This document shows, in pieces, positions 8,384-18,778 of a DNA stretch of 64,000 nt. The DNA comes from ATM1 sp003577165. Lineage in GTDB: Bacteria > Armatimonadota > Fimbriimonadia > Fimbriimonadales > ATM1. The translations under genes and the position numbers were made by a program. The stretch's first letter is position 1, and the number at the start of each line of letters is the position of its first letter. The stretch spans positions 62,001 through 126,000 of the forward strand of contig SZPM01000004.1 in NCBI GenBank assembly GCA_030263715.1, written 5' to 3'. Below the pieces are notes generated by a model. The model had not been told where the DNA came from, searched no databases, and saw only the letters and a list, made by a program, of their open reading frames with translations.

Positions 8384-9360
8384 TGCCGACACTGACTTAC
8401 CGAGAAGCGCTCCGGCAGTCCATCGTCGAGGAAATCGAACGCGACGAAGACGTGTTCCTGATCGGGGAGGACATCGGCCGCTACCAGGGAACCTTCAGGG
8501 TCACGCAAGGGCTGTTCGAGAGATTCAAGCAGAAGCGAGTGTTGGACACGCCGATTTCCGAACCTGGAATCGTGGGCATTGCGACCGGCGCAGCCATGAT
8601 GGGTTTGAGGCCGATCGTCGAGATGATGACCATGAGTTTCTCTATTCTCGCTCTGGATCAGATCATCAACCACGCGGCGAAGGTCCACTACATGAGCGGC
8701 GGTCAATTCTCAGTGCCGATGGTCATTCGTGGACCAGGGGGGGCGGCCAACCAATTGAGCGCCCAACACAGCCACAGCCTGGAAGGTTGGTACGCACACG
8801 TTCCCGGCTTGAAAGTAGTCGCTCCATCGACTCCGGCAGATGTCTACGGCATGTTGAAGACTTCGGTTCGAGATGACAATCCTGTGATTTTCACGGAGAA
8901 TCCTGGGCTTTACGGCATCAAAGGTGAAATCCCCGAGGACACGAACTACCTCGTTCCGTTCGGACAGGCAGCCGTAAGACATGAAGGAACGGACATCAGC
9001 CTGATCGGTTACTCGCGAATGGCGCACGTCTGCATGGAGGTCGCCGAGGCGCTCGACCAAGAGGGCGTGAGCGCGGAAGTCATCGACGTGAGGTCATTAG
9101 TTCCCCTCGACACGGAGACGATCTTCGGCTCCGTGCGCAAAACGCATCGCGCGGTCGTCGTGTACGAGGACTGGCGCAACGGAGGCTACGGCGCCGAAAT
9201 CGTCGCTCGAATTCAAGAGTCGTGCTTCGACGACCTCGATGCTCCCGTCGGACGCGTCGGTGGCCTCAACGTGCCAATGCCGTACGCGCGAAACCTCGAA
9301 CTTCTCTGCATCCCGAACAAGGACGATGCCCTAGCTGTCGCTCGGGCGACGCTCGGCTGA
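8383..9360 (+). CDS. pdhB: 2-oxoacid (pyruvate-type) dehydrogenase E1, beta subunit
   Basis: A 325-residue partner of the alpha subunit, contributing the activating Glu of the ThDP site (ISEPGIVGIATGAAMMGLRP region, about 53-73) and the C-terminal transketolase domain (SLVPLDTETIFGSVRKTHRAVVV). Length is typical (about 325). It begins on the last base of the alpha stop, indicating translational coupling. It ends 14 bases before the convergent Maf gene. Confidence 0.92.
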   Translation: MPTLTYREALRQSIVEEIERDEDVFLIGEDIGRYQGTFRVTQGLFERFKQKRVLDTPISEPGIVGIATGAAMMGLRPIVEMMTMSFSILALDQIINHAAKVHYMSGGQFSVPMVIRGPGGAANQLSAQHSHSLEGWYAHVPGLKVVAPSTPADVYGMLKTSVRDDNPVIFTENPGLYGIKGEIPEDTNYLVPFGQAAVRHEGTDISLIGYSRMAHVCMEVAEALDQEGVSAEVIDVRSLVPLDTETIFGSVRKTHRAVVVYEDWRNGGYGAEIVARIQESCFDDLDAPVGRVGGLNVPMPYARNLELLCIPNKDDALAVARATLG

Positions 9361-9374
9361 TCTCGGACAGACGC

Positions 9375-9962
9375 CTAGTCGGCTGCGAGGAATCCGGCTG
9401 ACTTGAGTTCCTTCTTCAACCGCGTGACCGGCAGCCCGACCACATTGTCATAGTCGCCGGACAATGCGGCAACGAATTCTCGTGCCCCCCCTTGTACCGC
9501 GTATCCACCCGCCTTGTCGAACGGTTCGCCCGTCGCAACGTATCGGCTGATCTCTTCGTGAGTCAGCTCCCTGAAAGTGACCCTCGTCGTCTCCCGGAAG
9601 TCAAACGAAATGGACTGGCTGCGAAGTCGAAAAGCGACAGCGGTGATGACTCTGTGGGTCTTCCCGCTGAGGCCGTGAAGCATCCTCTCTGCGTCTCCCG
9701 GACTCTCCGGCTTTCCGAAGAGCGTGGAGTCGAGGGCAACAACCGTGTCCGCGCCGATGACGAGCGAGTTGGGATGCCTCACCGCCACTTCGTCCGCCTT
9801 TCGGGCAGCGAGTTCAGCCGCGACCGCCTCCGGATCGAGGTCGCCTCCGGAGGGAAGCGATTCGTCCAAATCGGCCGGATCGACGATGAAGTCGGGCACG
9901 ACCGTGCGGAGAAGGTCGATGCGGCGTGGGGACCTGCTCGCGAGGACGACTTCGCATCCCAT
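9375..9962 (-). CDS. maf: Maf-like nucleoside triphosphate pyrophosphatase
   Basis: A 195-residue house-cleaning enzyme hydrolysing non-canonical or methylated dTTP/UTP/CTP to monophosphate. Marks: the N-terminal ASRSPRRIDLLR, then the metal-binding Asp and substrate residues in GADTVVAL, and GKPESPGDAERML with the following SGKTHRV. The dTTP/UTP-type YVATGEPFDKAGGYAVQG segment is intact. Single gene, diverging from moeB. Confidence 0.92.
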   Translation of the reverse strand: MGCEVVLASRSPRRIDLLRTVVPDFIVDPADLDESLPSGGDLDPEAVAAELAARKADEVAVRHPNSLVIGADTVVALDSTLFGKPESPGDAERMLHGLSGKTHRVITAVAFRLRSQSISFDFRETTRVTFRELTHEEISRYVATGEPFDKAGGYAVQGGAREFVAALSGDYDNVVGLPVTRLKKELKSAGFLAAD

Positions 9963-10014
9963 GAGCCTCGCATTCTGTCACGGCCCGCTGCCGAGCGGAT
10001 AACATCTTGGGTGC

Positions 10015-11157
10015 GTGAGTCTCACCCAAAGCGAGAAACAGAGGTACCTGCGCCACCTCATCATGCCCGAGGTAGGCCAGCTCGGCCAGGAGCGCCTTCT
10101 GAAGGGCAGTGTGGCGATCGTCGGCCTGGGTGGCCTCGGCTCGCCCGCGGCCTACTACCTCGCCGCCGCAGGGGTCGGGAGACTGGGACTCTTCGACTTC
10201 GACCGGGTGGACAGAACCAACCTGCACCGCCAAATCCTCCACTTCGACACCGACGAAGATCGCCCGAAGACGGAAAGCGCATCGGAAAAACTGCGCGCTC
10301 TGAATCCCGACATCGAGGTGGAAACCCACGAGGTTCGGCTTTCGAGCGAAAACGCGCTCGAGCTTTTGCAACCCTACGATGTGGTGCTGGACGGGACCGA
10401 CAACTTTGCGACGCGATACCTCGTCAACGACGCCTGCGTTCTGCTCGGCAAGCCCAACGTCTACGGCTCCATCTTCCGTTTCGACGGACAGGTGAGCGTG
10501 TTCTGGGCCGGCAAGGGACCTTGTTACCGATGTCTCTATCCCGAGCCGCCCCCACCTGGCAGCGTGCCCACATGCGCCGAGGCCGGAGTGCTGGGAGTTC
10601 TCCCCGGCATGGTCGGCACGATCCAAGCCGCTGAGGCCCTCAAACTGATCCTCAACATCGGAGAGCCTCTCATTGGCAAACTCCTGATGATCGACGCTCT
10701 CTCGATGGAGATGCGCTCATTTCGGATCCGGGCGTCCGACGAGTGTCCGATCTGCGGCCCGAATGCCCACATTCGCGAACTGCAGGACTACGAGTCGTTC
10801 TGCAACGCCGTTCCGGAGACACAGAGCCAGAGAAAATCGGTGCCGTCAGTCACGGTTCAAGAACTCCAGTCCGTGTTGGCGTCGGGACGGCCGCACACTC
10901 TCTTGGACGTCCGAGAGGTTTACGAACGGGAGATCGCAGCCATCCATCCATCAGTTCACATCCCCGTATCCGACGTGCCGGCAAAATTGCACTTGCTGAA
11001 CAAGGACTCGGAAATCTATGTCATCTGCCACTCAGGGCTGAGAAGCCACTCGATCGCTTCGTTCCTGATTGACCAGGGCTTCACGCAAGTGGCCAACGTC
11101 GAGGGCGGAATCGACGCCTGGTCCGAGGAGATCGACCCTACCGTCCCGTCCTATTAG
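10015..11157 (+). CDS. moeB: MoeB/ThiF-type adenylyltransferase fused to a rhodanese domain
   Basis: A 380-residue E1-like enzyme that adenylates the C-terminus of a sulfur-carrier protein (MoaD/ThiS type) and can deliver sulfur through its rhodanese domain. Nucleotide loop: VGLGGLGSP (about 36-44); zinc Cys pairs in CYRC and CPIC; conserved Cys187 in PTCAEAG. The rhodanese domain (about 280-375) has its active Cys338 in CHSGLRS. The start is GTG. Domain order matches bacterial MoeZ/MoeBR proteins. No MoaD or ThiS gene is adjacent, so whether it serves molybdopterin, thiamine or tRNA thiolation is open. Confidence 0.9.
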   Translation: MSLTQSEKQRYLRHLIMPEVGQLGQERLLKGSVAIVGLGGLGSPAAYYLAAAGVGRLGLFDFDRVDRTNLHRQILHFDTDEDRPKTESASEKLRALNPDIEVETHEVRLSSENALELLQPYDVVLDGTDNFATRYLVNDACVLLGKPNVYGSIFRFDGQVSVFWAGKGPCYRCLYPEPPPPGSVPTCAEAGVLGVLPGMVGTIQAAEALKLILNIGEPLIGKLLMIDALSMEMRSFRIRASDECPICGPNAHIRELQDYESFCNAVPETQSQRKSVPSVTVQELQSVLASGRPHTLLDVREVYEREIAAIHPSVHIPVSDVPAKLHLLNKDSEIYVICHSGLRSHSIASFLIDQGFTQVANVEGGIDAWSEEIDPTVPSY

Positions 11158-11226
11158 GATGGGATAACCCGATGAAATTCAGGACGTCTAAAGGGTGAAT
11201 TCGAGTACTCAGGAGGTCACACAATC

Positions 11227-12669
11227 ATGCTGCACCCACTCTTAACGGCAGGGGCCCTACTGGCAACCGCGCCGATCAGCGTCGAAATCACGGTCTACAA
11301 CGCGAATTTCGCTTTGGTCAAAGAGGTTCGGCAGTTCACGCTGCAAGCGAACCGCCAAGAACTCCGCGTCGAAGATGTCGCTGCGCAAATCGATCCCACG
11401 AGTGTGAGTTTCCGTTCGCTCACGCCAGACTCGCCGATCGAAGTTTACGAACAGAACTACCAATACGACCTCCTGTCTCCGACGAGCATCCTTGAGAAAT
11501 CCGTTGGAAAGACGATCCGCTTGCATCAACTCTTGGAAACCGGTCAAGTGGTCACGACGGAGGGAGTCCTCCTGAGTTCCCCCACGGCAGTCGTGAATTC
11601 TGGTGGGGGAGGCTATCAAACCTACAACGGCCTTGTGCTTCGGACGACCGACGGGAGGATCATCTTGAATCCGAGCGGGACGATCGAAGTCCTGGAGATG
11701 CCTCGCGGACTTATCAGCAAGCCGACTTTGATGTGGGATGTCGCGGCAGCGAAGGCGGGACTGCACCAAGTCGAAGTGGCGTATCTAACGGGAGAAATCA
11801 GTTGGTCGGCAGAGTACGTCATGACGCTTGATCCGAACGACACGAAGGCCAACTTCAATGGCTGGGTGACGCTCAATAATCGAAGTGGAGCGACCTATGA
11901 GAACGCAAAGTTGAAGCTGATCGCAGGAGACGTGAGGAGGATCATGCCTGCGCCCCGAGGCGGCTTCGGGGGTGGTGCGCCGCGCATGGAAATGGCGAAG
12001 GCGGCTGATCAGTTCGTAGAGGAAGGCCTGTTCGAATATCACATGTACACGCTTCAGCGCCCCGCCACGGTGAGAAACAAGGAAACCAAGCAGATCGCCC
12101 TTTTGGGGGCCGAAGACGTTGCGGTTCGCAAAGAACTCATCTTCGAGGGGCAGAGGAGCGTGTGGCAAGGATACGGCAACACCTATCGTCCAGGCCAAGG
12201 ATACGCGACGGATCCCAACGTCAAAGTCAACATCATGGTGGAGATGATCAACAGCGAGAAGAACGGCTTGGGCATTCCTCTTCCAAAAGGAAAAGTGCGT
12301 GTCTATAAGCGGGATTCTTCTGGGTCCGTTCAAATGGTCGGCGAGGACCTGATCGATCACACACCGAGAGAGGAGAAGATCCGGCTCTACGTCGGCGACG
12401 CGTTCGACATCGTCGGCGAACGCAAGCGAACCGACTTCAAGATCATCTCGCCGAGAGTCGTGCAAGAGACATTCGAAATCCGCCTGAGAAACCGGAAGAG
12501 GGTCGCTGAGACGGTGAGAGTCGTCGAGCACGCATGGGCCGAGTGGAGCATCCTCTCCGAGACCATGCCTCACAAGAAGACAGACTCCAACACATTTGAA
12601 TACCTCGTGACGCTCCAGCCGGACAAAGAAGTAGTCATCACCTACACCGTCCAAACCAGTTGGGAATAG
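11227..12669 (+). CDS. DUF4139 domain-containing exported protein
   Basis: A 480-residue protein of unknown function. A short hydrophobic N-terminus (about 1-18) suggests export. The body is beta-rich; the region from about residue 180 (GEISWSAEYVMTLDP) to 478 (DKEVVITYTVQTSW) has the pattern of the DUF4139 family, including a late VRVVEHAWAEWSIL strand. A textbook AGGAGGT at 11211-11217 places the ATG at 11227. The next gene starts 2 bases after the stop, so the two are probably co-transcribed. Confidence 0.75.
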   Translation: MLHPLLTAGALLATAPISVEITVYNANFALVKEVRQFTLQANRQELRVEDVAAQIDPTSVSFRSLTPDSPIEVYEQNYQYDLLSPTSILEKSVGKTIRLHQLLETGQVVTTEGVLLSSPTAVVNSGGGGYQTYNGLVLRTTDGRIILNPSGTIEVLEMPRGLISKPTLMWDVAAAKAGLHQVEVAYLTGEISWSAEYVMTLDPNDTKANFNGWVTLNNRSGATYENAKLKLIAGDVRRIMPAPRGGFGGGAPRMEMAKAADQFVEEGLFEYHMYTLQRPATVRNKETKQIALLGAEDVAVRKELIFEGQRSVWQGYGNTYRPGQGYATDPNVKVNIMVEMINSEKNGLGIPLPKGKVRVYKRDSSGSVQMVGEDLIDHTPREEKIRLYVGDAFDIVGERKRTDFKIISPRVVQETFEIRLRNRKRVAETVRVVEHAWAEWSILSETMPHKKTDSNTFEYLVTLQPDKEVVITYTVQTSWE

Positions 12670-12671
12670 TC

Positions 12672-13769
12672 ATGCTGCTGGTCGCTCTGGCTCTCGCACC
12701 CCTAAGCCTCGACATCGAGGCTCGCATCGCTGAAGTGCTGCCCTCGCCGGAAGAGGAGAAGTGGCTCTCGATTCCGTGGCGGACCCGGCTCCAAGATGCG
12801 GTTTCGGCGGCCGAGGCGACCGGCAAGCCCATCTTCCTCTGGATCATGAACGGGCACCCGATGGGATGCACGTGAAACAACGGTCTGTGGGACCGTCGGT
12901 TCCTCTTCTCGCATGACGACGTGATCGCCGCTCTCCGCGACTTCATTCCATTCGCGGGGAACACTCACGACCTTCAGAATCGAAGGAGTCCGACCGGCGA
13001 GTGGTTCATGCACGCCGTGAGTCAGATCAATCCGCGCGTTCGTGACGGCGTCACAAGTCAGGGCTTCTACGTCATCGGCCCGGACGGCCAGGCATTCGGA
13101 TTCAACAACAACCGCAACGTGGATCGCGTTCTCGACATGCTCCGCAAGGCGCGCTCTGCCTTCCTCGCGGCGCCGAAACGAGCGGGCACCCGCCCGGAAC
13201 TCAAAGACGTCAGCCCGGCAGCACCACCGGGCACGATCGTCCTCAGGATGTATTCACGGATCTCGCCGGTCCCGAAGGACTCGAACCCCTCGAATGAGAA
13301 CCTACAGCGCGATCACGTCTGGATACTCTCCGACGAGGCCGCGCAGTTGCGCAGCGGATCGGACGTGCCACCGGCGCTGGCCGCGAGACTGTGCCGATTC
13401 GCGTTCGTCGACGCCGTGCGCGGCGAGCCGGACTTCTGGAAAACGTCCGAAATCTTGGAGCGCAAGTTCGCGATCCAAACTGCGCCCAACGGACGACGAC
13501 TGCTCACGGGCGAGTTCCGCATGGCTACGGCCGATGGACGCAGGGGCCTGAACGGCCGCCTCGAAGCCGTCCTCACCTACGCAGGCGCGACGCTCTCCAA
13601 CTTCAGGGGATTCGCGTCTGCCGTCGCGTGGGGCGCAAGCACTTACACTCCCAATCCGCCGCCGGGACAGTTCCCGATGAAGTTCGCATTCGTCCTGGCG
13701 CCCAACGCGATTGACACCGTCGCGCCTCAGGCGGCGATGTACGGGGCCGAGTACCTAAGAGGGGAATAG
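12672..13769 (+). CDS. Thioredoxin-fold exported protein with in-frame TGA (probable selenocysteine, Sec68)
   Basis: The frame from ATG 12672 to TAG 13767-13769 contains one TGA at 12873-12875. Reading it as selenocysteine gives a 365-residue product with a Cys-Thr-Sec-Asn-Asn redox motif placed where a thioredoxin-like fold has its active site: strand PIFLWIMNGHP, motif, helix, then QGFYVIGPDGQAFGF. Both sides of the TGA have normal coding character, and the thioredoxin-like domain spans it (about residues 40-160). A hairpin 13 bases downstream fits a bacterial SECIS. The C-terminal half (about 175-365) is unassigned. The N-terminus is hydrophobic (signal-like). The alternative is a nonsense mutation; the position of the codon at a redox Cys site argues against it. 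Confidence 0.72.
12876..12903 (+). promoter_or_regulatory. SECIS-like stem-loop after the in-frame TGA
   Basis: Starting 13 bases after the TGA, GGGACC (12889-12894) pairs with GGTTCC (12898-12903), with one G-U pair, around a GTC loop. The loop opens with G-U, as in known bacterial SECIS elements, about 19 bases after the TGA. A competing stem, ACGGTC (12880-12885) with GACCGT (12891-12896), is also possible. Prediction by eye only. Confidence 0.5.
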
Positions 13770-13775
13770 CCCGCT

Positions 13776-15059
<1,284 letters not shown>

Positions 15060-15110
15060 GGCTGATTATGTCCTAGCGGAGTCGCCTATGCCCGCTCTCA
15101 TCTGAGGATT

Positions 15111-16175
15111 CTAATATTCCCCACGCCAAAGTATCTTTCCGGACTTGTCTATGTACGCGTAGCCTTCCTCCAACCCAACGAATGCGAGGCCATGTTCGAA
15201 GTCGTTTGCATTCGTGAACTGGAACGGAATGACTGTCTTTCCGGATTTGTCCAGGTACCCACATAGGCCATCGGAGTCTCGCTGCACCCATACCAAGCCC
15301 TCCGAGAAGTTGCCTGCGGGCGGTTCATCGCTGTCGTTGTAGGCGTGGTATTGAGGCTGGATGATCCAACTTCCCGTCTTGTCGATGAACCCTAACTTGC
15401 CGTCGACGATCGCCTGCGCAAAGCCGCCGTGAAATTCTCGGATCAGGTCGAACTTCTGCGCGGGGATGACGACCTTTCCAGTTCGATCGATTACGCCCGC
15501 CTTCCTGTTCTCCCAAAACGCAGCGAGACCTTCGCTAAATCCAGAAACCGCCTTTCGCGAACCAAAAGCACGCGCTCCCTTTGTGTCAATGAAGAAGGAG
15601 TCTTCACCCTTCAGAACAACCGCGTAGCCTTCGGAAAAATCTTCACCGTAGTCGAATGTCGGGTTAATGACCCACTGCCCCGACTTGTTGATGTAACCCA
15701 CCTTCTCGCCCTTCGCGACAAGCGCCAAGCCGCCCTTAAAGGGATGAAGTGGGAATAGATCCGGGACGGGATCGAATCGAGGCTCGATGACGAACTTCCC
15801 GGTCTTGTCGATGTATCCGACCTTTTCGCCCTTCGCAACCGCCACGAGGCCCTCGGAGAAGTCTCCTGCCTCTTCGAATTGGAGGGGTATTGCGACCTTG
15901 CCCTTGGTGTCGACAAAACCGAGTTTCGCGTCCTTCCAAACCGCGGCCAATCCCTCGCTGAAGTCCATGACCGAGTCGTATTGGGCCGGAACCACCGGCT
16001 TGAACTGCGTGTTCATGAACCCCCAGAGGCCGTCCTTGGAGAAGGGAATAAGGACCACTGCGCCCGCCGGCTCGGCCTGGGCCGGCTCTTTTCCTGGGGA
16101 ACGGCCTTCTGGCACGCAAGTCGCCGTGGCAACCACTGTAGCAAGGCAGGCGGTGAGGGCTTGTAGACCAGGCAT
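15111..16175 (-). CDS. WG-repeat protein, exported
   Basis: A 354-residue protein made of about eight WG-type beta repeats of roughly 35-45 residues (pattern: F-SEGLA-V--K-GYID--GK-VI-P-F), for example at KLGFVDTKGKVAIP and KVGYIDKTGKFVIEP. The N-terminus (1-20) is signal-like and ends in ATC; this is a poor lipobox, so soluble export is as likely as a lipoprotein. WG-repeat proteins have no fixed enzymatic role. It diverges from the subtilase gene. Confidence 0.85.
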   Translation of the reverse strand: MPGLQALTACLATVVATATCVPEGRSPGKEPAQAEPAGAVVLIPFSKDGLWGFMNTQFKPVVPAQYDSVMDFSEGLAAVWKDAKLGFVDTKGKVAIPLQFEEAGDFSEGLVAVAKGEKVGYIDKTGKFVIEPRFDPVPDLFPLHPFKGGLALVAKGEKVGYINKSGQWVINPTFDYGEDFSEGYAVVLKGEDSFFIDTKGARAFGSRKAVSGFSEGLAAFWENRKAGVIDRTGKVVIPAQKFDLIREFHGGFAQAIVDGKLGFIDKTGSWIIQPQYHAYNDSDEPPAGNFSEGLVWVQRDSDGLCGYLDKSGKTVIPFQFTNANDFEHGLAFVGLEEGYAYIDKSGKILWRGEY

Positions 16176-16211
16176 ATCTGGTTGGAGGTTCGCCGGCGCC
16201 TGAGAATTCCC

Positions 16212-16240
16212 TTGCCGAATCGCCGTCTTTCGGTTATCAT
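16212..16240 (+). promoter_or_regulatory. Putative sigma-70-type promoter for the subtilase gene
   Basis: TTGCCG (16212-16217), a 17-base spacer and TATCAT (16235-16240). The predicted leader holds a CCCCGC/GCGGGG hairpin at 16250-16269 just before the ribosome site GAGGTGA. Confidence 0.45.
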
Positions 16241-16297
16241 GCCAACATTCCCCGCTCCGCTTGGCGGGGGAGGCAAGTACAAAAACGAGGTGAGAAT

Positions 16298-17443
16298 GTG
16301 AGAGTCCGATTTTTGGCAGTTGCCGCGTTGTTTGGCCTAATCCAGGGCCTGATCGCCCAGCAGTCCGCCACTGAGTACGCAGAGGGACGAGTCCTGGTCA
16401 AGTTCCGGAACTCGTCAGTCTTTGCGGCGTTCCTCCAGTCTTCGCTGATCGGGGCCCGTCCAGCGGGAACCGTCCAAAGGCTGGGCGTCACGCGCGTCGT
16501 ATTGGCGGAAGGCACAACCGTCGAGGAAGCCGTCCGCTTCTTCAAGTCGCTTCCCACCGTTGAATTCGCGGAACCCGACTACATCGCGCAAACGACGGTC
16601 GTTCCGAACGACCAACATTACGGACTGCAGTGGGGACTTCCGAAGATCAGCGCGCCTGCGGCGTGGGATTACACGATCGGCCTCCCGACGGTTCCCGTCG
16701 CGGTCCTCGACACGGGTTATGACCAAGGTCATCCTGACTTGATGGGAAAGGTCGTGCTATCCAAAGACTTCACCGTGCTCAACGGGAGCGCGAATACGGT
16801 TCAAGACGGGAATGGTCACGGGACGCACACGGCAGGCACTGTCGGATCGCTCACGAACAATGCGATCGGCGTGGCGAGCATCGGCTGGTCGACTCCGTTG
16901 ATGGTCGGCAAAGTCCTCGGCGATAACGGAAGCGGTTATCACAGCGAGATCGCCGACGGCATCATCTGGGCCGCCGACAACGGAGCGAAGGTCATCAACA
17001 TGAGCCTCGGCGGTTCGTCAGGAAGCACAACGCTTTCCAACGCGTGCACATATGCTTGGAACAAGGGCGTAGTCATCGTCGCATCCGCAGGTAACAACGG
17101 CAACACGCGCCCGAACTATCCGGCCTACTACAGCGTGTGCATCGCAGTAGCGGCTACGGATCAAAACGACAGACGGGCGTCGTTCAGCACCTACGGTTCG
17201 TGGGTTGATTGCGCCGCGCCGGGTGTCTCCATCGCGAGCACCTATCCGGGAGGCTATGCGTACATGAGCGGCACTTCGATGGCGGGTCCCCACGTCGCCG
17301 GCTTGGCCGCTCTCGTTTGGACAAGGTACGGAACGAGCAACTCTGTCGTCCGAGACCGCGTCGTGACCCTGGGCGACCCGGTGAGCAGCGGCTTCGGCCG
17401 CTACCCCACCAAGCGCATCAACGCGCTCCGGTCGGTTCAGTAG
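16298..17443 (+). CDS. Subtilisin-family serine peptidase (S8), secreted
   Basis: A 381-residue exported endopeptidase. A signal peptide (about 1-22) is followed by a fervidolysin/thermitase-type propeptide (about 25-95, AEGRVLVKFRNSS to EFAEPDYIAQ) and the catalytic domain. The triad is complete: Asp in AVLDTGYDQGHPD, His in GNGHGTHTAGT, Ser in SGTSMAGPHVAG. The oxyanion Asn is in VIVASAGNNGN. The start is GTG with GAGGTGA 4 bases upstream. It ends before a strong hairpin at 17462-17494. Confidence 0.95.
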   Translation: MRVRFLAVAALFGLIQGLIAQQSATEYAEGRVLVKFRNSSVFAAFLQSSLIGARPAGTVQRLGVTRVVLAEGTTVEEAVRFFKSLPTVEFAEPDYIAQTTVVPNDQHYGLQWGLPKISAPAAWDYTIGLPTVPVAVLDTGYDQGHPDLMGKVVLSKDFTVLNGSANTVQDGNGHGTHTAGTVGSLTNNAIGVASIGWSTPLMVGKVLGDNGSGYHSEIADGIIWAADNGAKVINMSLGGSSGSTTLSNACTYAWNKGVVIVASAGNNGNTRPNYPAYYSVCIAVAATDQNDRRASFSTYGSWVDCAAPGVSIASTYPGGYAYMSGTSMAGPHVAGLAALVWTRYGTSNSVVRDRVVTLGDPVSSGFGRYPTKRINALRSVQ

Positions 17444-17461
17444 ACTTGTCTTTGCCCTGTA

Positions 17462-17494
17462 GGCGGGCCGAGCGTCTTTGACGCTCGGCCCGCC
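17462..17494. terminator. Perfect 15-bp hairpin after the subtilase gene
   Basis: GGCGGGCCGAGCGTC (17462-17476) pairs without mismatch with 17480-17494 around a TTT loop. There is no T-run after it. Its place just after the subtilase stop suggests a terminator, perhaps aided by Rho. Confidence 0.65.
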
Positions 17495-17540
17495 GCTTAT
17501 CGGGCGCCTCGCCCGTCAGATACTCAGGCCCAACCACGCG

Positions 17541-17546
17541 TATAAT
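17541..17546 (+). promoter_or_regulatory. -10 box (TATAAT) ahead of mqnE
   Basis: A consensus TATAAT lies 18 bases before the first ATG of mqnE. No good -35 is visible. A start site near 17553 would leave a leader of only about 10-25 bases. Confidence 0.4.
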
Positions 17547-17564
17547 GGGCTCTCGACCCCCTCT

Positions 17565-18725
17565 ATGAACCACGAGACCATGATCCCGAGCGACCTGCAG
17601 CCGATTCTCCAAAAAGTGGAGTCCGGCGAGCGCCTCAGTCGCGAGGACGGGATCCTCTTGTACCACCACCCCGACCTGCCTGCAGTCGGAGCGTTAGCGA
17701 ACATCGTTCGCGAACGGAAGCACGGTGACCGCGCGTACTACGTTCGAAACCAGCACATCAATTACACGAACATCTGCAACAAATTTTGTAAGTTCTGCTC
17801 GTTCTATGCGAAGAAGGGCGGGCCCGATCCCTATGAGATGAGCCTCGACGAAGTGAGGGCGGCCATTCGCAGATACAAGCATGTGCCGATTACGGAGGTT
17901 CACAGCGTCGGTGGCATCAACCCTCGCCTACCGTATACGTACTACCTCGATCTCATCCGGACGATCAAAGAAGAACGCCCGGGCGTTCACGTAAAGGCCT
18001 TCACCGCCGTCGAGATCGTCGAAATCGCGAGAGTCGGCAAGACGACCATCGAGGGAGCGCTTCGCGATCTTATCAGCGCTGGACTGGACGCGCTTCCGGG
18101 AGGGGGCATCGAAGTCCTCAGTGACCGCGTGCATGAGGAACTCTTCGGCAGAAAGCTCAACGGCGAAGAGTGGAAAGAGGTTGCGCGCATCGCCGCGAGA
18201 CTGGGCCTGACGCAATACGCCACCATGCTGTACGGACACATCGAAACGGTAGAGGAACGAGTGGATCACCTAATTCAACTGCGGGAGTTGCAGGATGAGA
18301 CGGGTCACTTCCTTTGCATGACGCCTCTGTCCTTCCACCCGGAGAAAACGGACTTAGAGCACATCGCTCCTCCGACTGGGAACGACGACCTCAGGAACAT
18401 CGCCGTCAGTAGGCTCATGCTGGACAACTTCGATCACATCAAGAGTTTCTGGATCATGAACACGCCGGCCGTAACTCAAGTCGCGCTTTGGTATGGCGCA
18501 GACGACTGCGACGGAACGGTCCTTGAGTATGAGATCACGTACAAAGAAGGAGAGTTCGGTAACAAATCGCAGTCACTCAACCCTGCGAACATGATCGCGA
18601 TGATCCGAGAAGCTGGACGAATCCCAGTGGAGCGAGACAGCCACTACAACGAGATCGTTCGCGACGAGCCGGAGCCGAGCCCGTCGGAGCGCAGACTGAC
18701 CGCCATCCCGCTTGCCGGGGCGTAG
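17565..18725 (+). CDS. mqnE: Aminofutalosine synthase (radical SAM)
   Basis: A 386-residue radical-SAM enzyme of the futalosine route to menaquinone; it joins the enolpyruvyl-benzoate product of MqnA to SAM to make aminofutalosine. The cluster motif CNKFCKFC (Cys-x3-Cys-x2-Cys) is near residue 70, preceded by HINYTNI as in MqnE/MqnC/CofH. The later MTPLSFHPEKTDL and LMLDNFDHIKSFWIM segments fit MqnE rather than MqnC. The ATG at 17565 is used; ATG 17580 (MIPSDLQ) is an alternative, and neither has a strong ribosome site. Other mqn genes are not in the window. It implies menaquinone respiration. Confidence 0.88.
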   Translation: MNHETMIPSDLQPILQKVESGERLSREDGILLYHHPDLPAVGALANIVRERKHGDRAYYVRNQHINYTNICNKFCKFCSFYAKKGGPDPYEMSLDEVRAAIRRYKHVPITEVHSVGGINPRLPYTYYLDLIRTIKEERPGVHVKAFTAVEIVEIARVGKTTIEGALRDLISAGLDALPGGGIEVLSDRVHEELFGRKLNGEEWKEVARIAARLGLTQYATMLYGHIETVEERVDHLIQLRELQDETGHFLCMTPLSFHPEKTDLEHIAPPTGNDDLRNIAVSRLMLDNFDHIKSFWIMNTPAVTQVALWYGADDCDGTVLEYEITYKEGEFGNKSQSLNPANMIAMIREAGRIPVERDSHYNEIVRDEPEPSPSERRLTAIPLAGA

Positions 18726-18778
18726 CCGGTTCGGTCTCGGCGCGCCTGCACGCTTCAGTTGCGCAAAACAGGACTGAA

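Noticed and set aside
12672..12875. Treating the in-frame TGA as the true end of a short gene with a second gene starting at 12921
   Set aside because: The second start has no ribosome site, both parts are in the same frame, and the thioredoxin-like domain runs across the TGA.
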